From: Chitinophagaceae bacterium
Lineage (GTDB): Bacteria > Bacteroidota > Bacteroidia > Chitinophagales > Chitinophagaceae
DNA length: 64,000 bases
Assembly (NCBI GenBank): GCA_947454235.1
Contig: CANGIY010000008.1
Location: forward strand, 62,001 to 126,000
Direction of reading: 5' to 3'
Shown here: piece after piece, positions 57,642 through 64,000 of the stretch
Layout: every line of letters begins with the position of its first letter
Numbering within the stretch: the stretch's first letter is position 1
Position numbers and translations under genes: made by a program
The notes under the pieces: generated by a model
Databases searched by the model: none
What the model was told of the DNA's origin: nothing
The model's input: only the letters and a program-made list of their open reading frames with translations

Positions 57642-57674
57642 AAAATAAAGAACTAAATACCAAAAAGAAACAAA

Positions 57675-57738
57675 GGAATCAAACCGTAGACCACTCCCGA
57701 TATGTCGGGATGCTCTGAACCAGCCGAGCTATGCTTCC
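57675..57738 (-). pseudogene. decayed tRNA-Val copy C
   Basis: 5' acceptor and D-arm present (GGAAGCATAGCTCGGCTGG), anticodon arm replaced by CCCGACATATCGGG, T-arm mutated and 3' acceptor strand missing, as in copy B. It is the first element after the array promoter. Confidence 0.8.
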
Positions 57739-57818
57739 TGAAGATTTGCAATTGAATTTCAATCAATTACGCCTCATTTTCAATAAGAACTTGTAACCCC
57801 TTTTTCGTTTTGGGACTG

Positions 57819-57849
57819 CAAAGATAATAGCCAACTTCTAAATAACAAA
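57819..57849 (-). promoter_or_regulatory. promoter of the tRNA-Val array
   Basis: On the minus strand TTTG (57849-57846), 19-bp spacer, TATCTTTG (57826-57819). Transcription would begin about 75 bases before decayed copy C and run through both intact tRNAs. Confidence 0.7.
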
Positions 57850-57913
57850 ATAATTTCTTGAAGAAATAAAAACCCAATACGAATAGGTTTGTTAGTCAAT
57901 GATTTTAAAGCAA

Positions 57914-58357
57914 TTACTCAGCACTATCGAAAATATTCACATATTGGCATACGTAGTCGCGCTCTACATATTTCTTTACTTTGATAAAAATATGTGTATT
58001 GGGTAACGTCGTGCCTTCATTGCTTTTTGAAACATCGAAAACATCTTTTTTGCCGTTATTAACTTCTTCTACAATAATTTGTTTCCACCTGTTCGATGCG
58101 TCATACCCCTCTTTAGCCATTTCCTTATTGTGGAACATATCAAATCCATACTTCACTTTGTTTACATTCACCGTTTTCCAATAACCTTTATCCACTTCAT
58201 CTAATGACTTAGTTACCTGTACGCCTTCTTTGTTGACTCCAACAAATGTCACTTTCAGTAACTTTTCAGAACTACTCTTGAGACGTAATGTCTGCCCATT
58301 TGTTTTTGAAAATGTTGATAAAGCTATAATTGGAACGATAAGGAAAAACTTCTTCAT
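57914..58357 (-). CDS. small secreted protein, function unknown
   Basis: 147 residues from the ATG at 58355-58357. Signal peptide KKFFLIVPIIALSTFSKTNG. The mature part is beta-rich and Lys-rich (SSEKLLKVTFVGVNKEGVQV, KSLDEVDKGYWKTVNVNKVK, NTHIFIKVKKYVERDYVCQY). No family or motif is recognised. It is isolated and stands between the tRNA-Val array and the Omp28-like gene. Confidence 0.7.
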   Translation of the reverse strand: MKKFFLIVPIIALSTFSKTNGQTLRLKSSSEKLLKVTFVGVNKEGVQVTKSLDEVDKGYWKTVNVNKVKYGFDMFHNKEMAKEGYDASNRWKQIIVEEVNNGKKDVFDVSKSNEGTTLPNTHIFIKVKKYVERDYVCQYVNIFDSAE

Positions 58358-58520
58358 GTCTGTTTGTTTAACGACCACAAAATAACAATAATTCCAGAAA
58401 ACTATTATGCTACACTTTCAAAAGCTAAATCAAAAGATCCTATTATGCATATTTCCCCCTCCCCCACCAACAACAAAGGCCGCCCTTCGGCAGCCTTCAT
58501 TTACAAAATATACAGTCGCT

Positions 58521-59597
58521 TTATCGCGCAACAGAAAGAGAAATGTGCTCAATTGAACCGCTCACTTCAAATTGAACATCATAGACCCCAGCCGCCAAAT
58601 CGGTTGTTGGGATATCAAAAACGTTTTGACCTGATTTAACTACTACACCTGAAATGGTTTTCAGCAACGCGCCGTTGTAGGAATAAACACGAATTTCACC
58701 ATTTGCTGTTTTTTCGCTGTTACATGCCAAATGTGCAACTCCTTGCGCCGGATTAGGATATACTTTTAAACCTGATACAGTATTGCGCACCTCATTCACA
58801 TTTAAACGACCTGCACTTACTGCAATTGCAGTTTGTTCTATGAATTTACCAGTGTTATTCTGAATCCATACTACAACTGAAGTATCAGATGCTGTGTGTG
58901 GTATCGTCGTTGAAGCTTCTGACATCACAGCACCTTTAACAACGTATGTTTGAGAGTCGCCTGCAGCCCAACTGTTTTGAATTGTAAGTCCATTGTAATC
59001 AGGGTACATGCCGCGAACTGTGTTCAAGAAATCAGTTTCGCCATTCGTGCCGGGAGATGAAGTAAACTGAAGTGTCTTACACAACGCCGAACGAAGTTTT
59101 AAATTGGCACCTGATTTTGAATATGCAGTCACGGCTTTAATGTGCACGGTTATGGTTATACTATCGTATGCCGAATTGTATTGATAAGAGGCATTGATTT
59201 TGAACGAAGTAGGCTTTGCAATCGCACTATCTACATCACTTTGTGTGAGGTATGCACTAAAACCAGGATAGGCTGTCCCTGCATCAGGAATTGTGCCATC
59301 TAAAGTACCAAACGGTGCAAAAGGAACGCTGTAAAACGACTGACGACCTGTTTCAAACAACGTATTGGTCATGTAATAAAATGGCCCTGACGAAGGGATA
59401 TTACACATGTACTTAATCATGTACACTTTACCGGCATTGGTCGATGATGTCATCATGGCATCTAACCCCGGATTGGCTGATGAACAAGATGGACAATTTT
59501 CTCCCGTAAATTCTTCATAGAGTACCATTCGGCTTTGTGCCTGAACAGAGGTCGCACCCAAACCTAAAAGTGCGCAAACAAGTAAACTCTTCTTCAT
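58521..59597 (-). CDS. Omp28-related secreted protein with T9SS sorting domain
   Basis: 358 residues. Signal peptide (LLVCALLGLGATSVQA), then a thioredoxin-like opening with EEFTGENCPSCSSANPGLD, the CPSC motif of Omp28-related proteins, and beta-sandwich sequence. A type A T9SS sorting domain starts at LKVYPNPAQGVAHLACNSEK and ends ISLSVAR. It is probably exported and surface-anchored; the CxxC may support a redox or disulfide role (inference). The window holds two other T9SS-tagged proteins. Confidence 0.85.
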   Translation of the reverse strand: MKKSLLVCALLGLGATSVQAQSRMVLYEEFTGENCPSCSSANPGLDAMMTSSTNAGKVYMIKYMCNIPSSGPFYYMTNTLFETGRQSFYSVPFAPFGTLDGTIPDAGTAYPGFSAYLTQSDVDSAIAKPTSFKINASYQYNSAYDSITITVHIKAVTAYSKSGANLKLRSALCKTLQFTSSPGTNGETDFLNTVRGMYPDYNGLTIQNSWAAGDSQTYVVKGAVMSEASTTIPHTASDTSVVVWIQNNTGKFIEQTAIAVSAGRLNVNEVRNTVSGLKVYPNPAQGVAHLACNSEKTANGEIRVYSYNGALLKTISGVVVKSGQNVFDIPTTDLAAGVYDVQFEVSGSIEHISLSVAR

Positions 59598-59843
59598 GTT
59601 GTTTTATTTTCGTGTTAGATTATAAATGTTCAATTCAAAGTTTTATCTCAAATAAACTCCTAGGTTGAAGGTAGGAATTTTAAAAGTCAAAACCATTAAT
59701 TCTTAAGTAGTTTTTGAAACATATTCTTCCTTATTAACCTGAAGTTCAACTAATAATCGCAAGAATGGCAAAACAAATAGCAAGATTGGCAAAAAAGTTA
59801 GGTACGGCGTCTGATACCTTTGTGCTAACTAAGACGAAATACA

Positions 59844-60308
59844 ATGGATGCAAAAATTGAAATAAGAGAATCAAGCACAACAGAGCTAGCTGTTATGCAT
59901 TGTACAGGCGTTGATGCGCTCGACGTGACTTTTGGAAAGCTTTACAAATGGGCAGAAAAAGAAGCTATAACCAATCACCCAGAATTTAAATTCGTGAGAA
60001 TTTTCCACGACAGTTTTAGAAATACCCCACCCAACCAAGTGCGCATGAGCATAGGTGTGCCTTTTAATAATGCTGATAAAAGTGATGCAGAAATTGAGCA
60101 CGCGAAAATTAGCAACTGTAAATGTATTGTCGGTAGCTTTAGAATTGCCCCACCCGACTTCGGCAATGCATGGGAGCAGCTATTCAAGTGGATGGTTTCA
60201 CACAATTACCAAAAAGCGAACACCGAACCTTTTGAATTCATTTATAACAATTACCAAACTGACCCAGAGGGAAAAAGCACAGTAGAAATGTATATACCTA
60301 TTTTATAA
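59844..60308 (+). CDS. GyrI-like small-molecule-binding domain protein
   Basis: 154 residues, a single GyrI/AraC_E_bind-like domain: KIEIRESSTTELAVMHCTG, FGKLYKWAEKEAI, RIFHDSFRNTPPNQVRMSIG, and GSFRIAPPDFGNAWEQLFKW. These domains bind small molecules, alone or fused to regulators; here there is no DNA-binding domain. It may sequester or sense a hydrophobic ligand (inference). A TACCTTTG box (59815-59822) lies 21 bases upstream. Confidence 0.82.
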   Translation: MDAKIEIRESSTTELAVMHCTGVDALDVTFGKLYKWAEKEAITNHPEFKFVRIFHDSFRNTPPNQVRMSIGVPFNNADKSDAEIEHAKISNCKCIVGSFRIAPPDFGNAWEQLFKWMVSHNYQKANTEPFEFIYNNYQTDPEGKSTVEMYIPIL

Positions 60309-60355
60309 GTAAGAGGTGAGGAAACGCCCCCTCACCCACCTTCAATTCCATTTTG

Positions 60356-60363
60356 TACATTTG
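60356..60363 (+). promoter_or_regulatory. TAnnTTTG (-7) box of the YcxB-like gene, leaderless arrangement
   Basis: TACATTTG ends 4 bases (CGCC) before the ATG at 60368. It overlaps an earlier in-frame non-ATG start, which it rules out. Confidence 0.5.
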
Positions 60364-60367
60364 CGCC

Positions 60368-60910
60368 ATGGCTATTCAGTACGCAATTGAAGAAAACGAC
60401 TTCGTCAATTTTTACCTTTTTTCGATCTCCAGTTCACCCAAATTCCGCAGAAACCGAATGTTGACTACCGGCATTCTATCGCTCATCATATTTGGCTATG
60501 TGCTGTACTTCATTATCGAAAAAAAGTATGCCGAAGCTGTATTCTTCACTTTGCTGGGTATTATTTACATGGTGTTTTTTCCAAGATGGGAACGCAACAA
60601 ATACCCAAAACAATTTAAAAAACACGTCAACAAAAGCCTTTCAAGCGAATTTGGCACCGAAGTAAACCTGACTGTTCACCAAAATTTATTAGAGTTTTCG
60701 AAGGGCGACAATCAAAGTACCCTGCCTGCTGACCAGATTGCACAATTTGTTGAAATCCCTGAATACCTGTTTGTTTTTGTTGAAAAAGGTGTTGCATTCA
60801 TGCTTCCTAAAAAACGCATCACTGAAAATGGATGGTTGCAGTTGTTTCATGACTTTGCCGCTGAGAACAAAATAACCTACGTTTACCAGAACGACTGGGT
60901 GTGGAAATAA
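60368..60910 (+). CDS. YcxB-like membrane protein
   Basis: 180 residues. Two membrane helices close together (MLTTGILSLIIFGYVLYFII and AEAVFFTLLGIIYMVFF) and a C-terminal soluble domain with the YcxB pattern: EVNLTVHQNLLEFSKGDNQS, DQIAQFVEIPEYLFVFVEKG and FMLPKKRITENGWLQLFHDF. Function is not established. The ATG at 60368 is chosen because a TACATTTG box ends 4 bases before it. Confidence 0.8.
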   Translation: MAIQYAIEENDFVNFYLFSISSSPKFRRNRMLTTGILSLIIFGYVLYFIIEKKYAEAVFFTLLGIIYMVFFPRWERNKYPKQFKKHVNKSLSSEFGTEVNLTVHQNLLEFSKGDNQSTLPADQIAQFVEIPEYLFVFVEKGVAFMLPKKRITENGWLQLFHDFAAENKITYVYQNDWVWK

Positions 60911-61035
60911 CAGATAAAGAGTAGTGTTAGAGAATTGTAATAGTTTTCAAACATTCCTGATTTCAAAAATAAAAAAGAAAAAATGGTTTGTATATTGTGC
61001 CTCAGCCTGTCACATAAACAACCTTGCAAGCGCAC

Positions 61036-62196
61036 ATGAAAAGTGTTCTAATCATATCTTATGCTAACTGGGACTCATTGATTGAGTTGCCTTATGTATT
61101 TGCACAAGCGGGCTGCACGGTGCACCTGTTTTGTAAACAGGGTTCGTGGGTACTCGAAAACGAGTATTACACCGAATGGATAAAAGCACCTGAAGATGAA
61201 GCATCATTCCTGAAGGAACTATACGCACTTTTAGATAAACGAGGCAATGATTTTGGCTGGATTATTCCGGGTGATGACATCATTTTACGTATTCTAAATG
61301 ATACTATACAGGACGAAAATCTGTTTTACAGACTTATGCCTCTCTCTAAAATTGAAAACAGAGAGCTGCTAGGGTCAAAAGCCGGTTTTTCGAACCTATG
61401 CAAAAAATATGATATCGAGACTCCGAAATTCATGATTTATGAAGCTGGAATGACAGTAGATTCCATCGCATCATATATGGAGTTTCCTATGATGGTGAAA
61501 ACCGATCGTAGTGAAGCAGGTACAGGAGTCTTTAAATGCGATAATATTACCGAACTGACAAATTGCCTCAATGGTATCACCGACAAAACAAATGTTGTAT
61601 TCCAACAGTTCATTCAGGGGTACGACATCAATATGGAGGTGCTCTTTCATAAGGGAGAACTGATGGTGTACAGTTACGCCAAACTCCTCAAGATTTTAGG
61701 TTTACACGGGTTATCTACACAGCGTCTTTTTATTCAGTACCCTGATATTGAACCCATTTTACAACAAATTGGACGTTCGTTTGGCATCAATGGCTTTTCG
61801 AGCATCGCATTTATGTATGACGAGGTGAAGAAAAAACACTACCTGATTGAAGTTGATATCAGACCAAACTCATGGATTTACTACGGTAAGTTCACAGGAT
61901 CTGATTTTACTGAAGGTATACGCAGAATTTTTGCCGGCGACATCAGACTGGTAAAACCAGGACCAGAGTTCCCGAAAGAAATTAAAGTATCGCTGTACAA
62001 AAAAGATATGATGCGCGCCATCGTTGAAAAAGATATCAGTGGCATTATGTACTGGGTCCTTAATCAGGATGGCTCAAAACGCTTCATCCCTAACTACGAC
62101 AAAAAACTACTTGCCTCAACCAATAAGTACCTTTGGTGGTATTTCAACGACTTATTCACTAATAAGCTTCGTAAGGTATTTGGCGGGAAGAAGTAA
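61036..62196 (+). CDS. ATP-grasp domain protein
   Basis: 386 residues. An N-terminal Rossmann-like domain (SVLIISYANWDSLIELPYVF) is followed by an ATP-grasp fold: SNLCKKYDIETPKFMIYEAG, MVKTDRSEAGTGVFKCDN (ATP-binding Lys and Gly-rich loop), VVFQQFIQGYDINMEVLFH and HYLIEVDIRPNSWIYYGKFT (metal-binding Glu/Asp/Asn). Carboxylate-amine or thiol ligases of this type join amino acids or modify polysaccharides; the substrates are unknown. It is just upstream of the GT39-type glycosyltransferase, suggesting a surface-glycan context (inference). The ATG at 61036 is used. Confidence 0.85.
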   Translation: MKSVLIISYANWDSLIELPYVFAQAGCTVHLFCKQGSWVLENEYYTEWIKAPEDEASFLKELYALLDKRGNDFGWIIPGDDIILRILNDTIQDENLFYRLMPLSKIENRELLGSKAGFSNLCKKYDIETPKFMIYEAGMTVDSIASYMEFPMMVKTDRSEAGTGVFKCDNITELTNCLNGITDKTNVVFQQFIQGYDINMEVLFHKGELMVYSYAKLLKILGLHGLSTQRLFIQYPDIEPILQQIGRSFGINGFSSIAFMYDEVKKKHYLIEVDIRPNSWIYYGKFTGSDFTEGIRRIFAGDIRLVKPGPEFPKEIKVSLYKKDMMRAIVEKDISGIMYWVLNQDGSKRFIPNYDKKLLASTNKYLWWYFNDLFTNKLRKVFGGKK

Positions 62197-62234
62197 GTCT
62201 AAATCTATTTTACTAAAGCAATTTCATGCTTTTT

Positions 62235-62275
62235 CACAGCCATCATTCGTTTGAATCATGGCTGTTTATGTTTTC
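62235..62275 (+). terminator. possible intrinsic terminator of the ATP-grasp gene
   Basis: Stem ACAGCCAT/ATGGCTGT (62236-62243 and 62258-62265) with a 14-nt loop, followed by TTATGTTTTC. The U tract is weak. Confidence 0.5.
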
Positions 62276-62373
62276 ATGGTGCGACTGGCATCCAACTTGG
62301 CGATTGACTTTTGCTTTTAGCGTTTTTCGTACTACATTCACCATTGAATCATTTTCATTGTGGGATATAACAA

Positions 62374-63846
62374 ATGAACAATAAAGTACACCTACCCTTT
62401 TGGCTTTTTGCGTTTGCAACTATTATAGCACTTACATTATCTGTACTTGTACAAGACGGTATGTTTATGGATGCTGTGCTTTACACCAGTGTGGCGCACA
62501 ACGAAGCGATTGGTATTGGTACATTCTGGTTTCCGCAATACAGCACACTCAATATAGCGGGCTTACCTTCGTTTCATGAGCAACCACCGCTGGTATTTGG
62601 AATCGTTTCTTTGTTTTTCAGGGCTTTTGGAGATAGTATTTATGTTGAGCGGTTTTATACGCTCATAACATTGATTGTAACAATGTTGCTCATGCGCTCG
62701 TTATGGAACGAACTGTACCGAAACGAAAACCGTGAACGTAAGTACTTATGGATACCCTATGTTTTATGGATTGCAATACCCTGTGTTTACTGGGCGTACA
62801 GCAACAACATGTGCGAAAACACCATGGGCATTTTTGCAATGGCTTCGGTGTTACTGAGCTACAAAAAACTTGAACGCCCGACCCAATTTTCAAAAGACGT
62901 TTGGGGTTGGGTAGCATCGGGCTTTTTCATTTTTCTTGCCACTATGAGCAAGGGCATCCCTGCTTTCTTCCCAATAACAGTACCATTTTTATATTTCTTG
63001 TTTGTCAGAAGAGATAAGTTCGCTGCGGTTATTGTGCGCACTGCCCTACTTGTGGGTATACCTGTTGCCATCTACCTTGTTTTATTCAGCTTACCTGTGA
63101 GCGGTGAGAGTTTATCTATGTACCTATTCAAACGGGCATTACACCGCATTAACAATGACCCTACTGTAGATTATAGGCTCGATGTGTTGTTCAGGATATT
63201 CAGTCAGTTAATACCGTCGCTAATCATCATGCTGATTATCTACGCAGTTGCTAGAAAACAAAAAGCGCAACAACTGGTCGTGGTCAACAGAAATGCATTG
63301 TTTTTCATTTCTGTTGGACTGGCAGCATCAGCACCACTTATGCTTACCCTGGTGCAAAAAGACATTTACCTCATTCCTTGCTTTCCTTATCTGGCAATAG
63401 GCATGGCAATAATTGTACTGCCAGCTGTTGTAAAATGGGTGGAGCAACTCAAAGATTTAAAGAAAATTTACAAGTACATACTCGCGCTTACGAGTACTTA
63501 TTTAGCTGTTTCATTGGTGGTGTTTTACTTCGGTTGCGGGCGTGTGAATCGCGAGCGTGAAACTATTCACGATGTGTACCTAATTGGAAAAATCGTTCCC
63601 AAATTTTCAACCATGACGGTGCCGGCAGAAATGTATCAGGAGTACAATTTCATTTTGCATGGCTTTCTCATGAGGTACGACAACATCAGCATCAGTCCGA
63701 AAAAAGAGTATGAATATTACCTGGTTGAAAAGAACATGAAGGTGAATATTCCTCCTGCATACAAAAAACTTTCGCTGGCTACTCAGAAATACGACTTGTA
63801 TAAACGGCAGGATACTGTGGGCACAATTCGCAATCAGATCCGTTAA
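62374..63846 (+). CDS. glycosyltransferase family 39-type integral membrane protein
   Basis: 490 residues, about eleven membrane helices. The N-terminal loop after helix 1 has the acidic pattern of GT-C enzymes (VQDGMFMDAVLYTSVAHNEA), then HEQPPLVFGIVSLFFRAFGD with the ArnT/PMT-like HExPP element. This is the PMT_2/GT39-type fold that moves sugars from polyprenyl carriers to lipid A, proteins or other acceptors on the periplasmic side. The C-terminal 100 residues are soluble. It lies downstream of the ATP-grasp gene. Acceptor unknown. Confidence 0.85.
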   Translation: MNNKVHLPFWLFAFATIIALTLSVLVQDGMFMDAVLYTSVAHNEAIGIGTFWFPQYSTLNIAGLPSFHEQPPLVFGIVSLFFRAFGDSIYVERFYTLITLIVTMLLMRSLWNELYRNENRERKYLWIPYVLWIAIPCVYWAYSNNMCENTMGIFAMASVLLSYKKLERPTQFSKDVWGWVASGFFIFLATMSKGIPAFFPITVPFLYFLFVRRDKFAAVIVRTALLVGIPVAIYLVLFSLPVSGESLSMYLFKRALHRINNDPTVDYRLDVLFRIFSQLIPSLIIMLIIYAVARKQKAQQLVVVNRNALFFISVGLAASAPLMLTLVQKDIYLIPCFPYLAIGMAIIVLPAVVKWVEQLKDLKKIYKYILALTSTYLAVSLVVFYFGCGRVNRERETIHDVYLIGKIVPKFSTMTVPAEMYQEYNFILHGFLMRYDNISISPKKEYEYYLVEKNMKVNIPPAYKKLSLATQKYDLYKRQDTVGTIRNQIR

Positions 63847-63944
63847 TTAAACGACAATTTTATTGTACTTTTTACCTGCGTTTCAAATTTGCTTTGGGTA
63901 AATTGCAGTCTAACAAAACATACTTTCCAACAAAAACTATATCA

Positions 63945-64000
63945 ATGGGCAACATCACTTCATTCATGCACGTATCGCTCGATGGCTTTGTATCGGGCTT
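63945..64000 (+). CDS. dihydrofolate reductase family protein (partial, 3' end outside window)
   Basis: Only 18 codons are visible, beginning MGNITSFMHVSLDGFVSG, the opening of RibD-C/YyaP-type DHFR-like reductases. The substrate of these standalone proteins is usually unknown. Confidence 0.7.
   Translation, partial: MGNITSFMHVSLDGFVSG

Noticed and set aside
57326-57663. Open frames on the minus strand across the tRNA-Val genes, including an upstream extension of the GIY-YIG frame
   Set aside because: They are translations of tRNA and terminator sequence (recurring SIAQLVQS-type words) and not proteins.
57471-57738. Functional tRNAs with unusual anticodons in copies B and C
   Set aside because: The replaced anticodon arms lack U33 and a proper 7-nt loop or stem, and the 3' acceptor strands are missing.

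Overview
The window comes from a chromosome of the phylum Bacteroidota, probably the Chitinophagia/Sphingobacteriia side (inference from gene content). Evidence: the gliding-motility lipoprotein gene gldH, three secreted proteins with C-terminal type IX secretion (T9SS) sorting domains, Bacteroidota-restricted families (BT_3928-like, DUF6452, DUF6048, long NusB), many promoters of the TTTG-N16..19-TAnnTTTG type, and no Shine-Dalgarno signals in front of most genes. There is no rRNA, no recognisable transposase and no CRISPR array.

Layout. 0-5 kb: partial accD, uvrC, a MoxR ATPase and a DEAD-box helicase. 5-10 kb: a lipoprotein di-haem peroxidase with an outer-membrane barrel, then a PhaE-like polyhydroxyalkanoate (PHA) synthase subunit opposite a PhaJ-like enoyl-CoA hydratase, then rlmH and tRNA-Arg. 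10-17 kb: a glycosyltransferase, a sensor kinase next to gldH, a TPR lipoprotein, an RRM protein with a long Tyr/Asn/Ser/Asp/Arg repeat tail, and a T9SS-secreted protein flanked by two copies of a non-coding repeat. 17-29 kb: housekeeping and membrane genes (YeiH-like exporter, methyltransferase, bifunctional nuclease, DUF2339, hutU, a membrane protein with its regulator, an ABC permease, a BT_3928-like protein, folP).

29.4-35.4 kb is the accessory island and the most interesting part. Downstream of tRNA-Ser lies a tight minus-strand operon of an SF1 (Upf1/DNA2-like) helicase, an unrecognised protein with a winged-helix-like N-terminus, and a double-HKD phospholipase D-type nuclease. This resembles Mokosh-type anti-phage defence but carries an extra middle gene. 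The operon is bracketed by imperfect direct repeats of about 55 bp. A degraded second copy of the tRNA-Ser 3' end plus its terminator lies at the left edge, so the segment looks inserted. Its promoter carries a 10-bp-period tandem repeat that looks like an operator, and a 20-residue hydrophobic peptide is encoded just upstream.

35-50 kb: a PETase-like secreted polyester hydrolase with a T9SS tag; the core block nusB-DUF1573-yajC-coaE; pheT with three small genes; unknown envelope proteins; an FKBP isomerase; and a DUF2795 protein behind a textbook promoter. 50-58 kb: a LolC/E-like permease, a FemAB/GNAT-like enzyme, a cluster of GTAGAA palindromes, a pair of co-transcribed envelope proteins, a DUF885 protein, and a tRNA-Val array with two intact genes, three decayed copies and a small GIY-YIG nuclease gene between them. 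58-64 kb: an Omp28-like T9SS protein, a GyrI-like protein, a YcxB-like protein, an ATP-grasp enzyme, a GT39-type glycosyltransferase and the start of a DHFR-like reductase.

At several genes (uvrC, the TPR lipoprotein, yeiH, the 52.9-kb gene, the YcxB-like gene) the TAnnTTTG box ends only 4-5 bases before the ATG, which predicts leaderless mRNAs.
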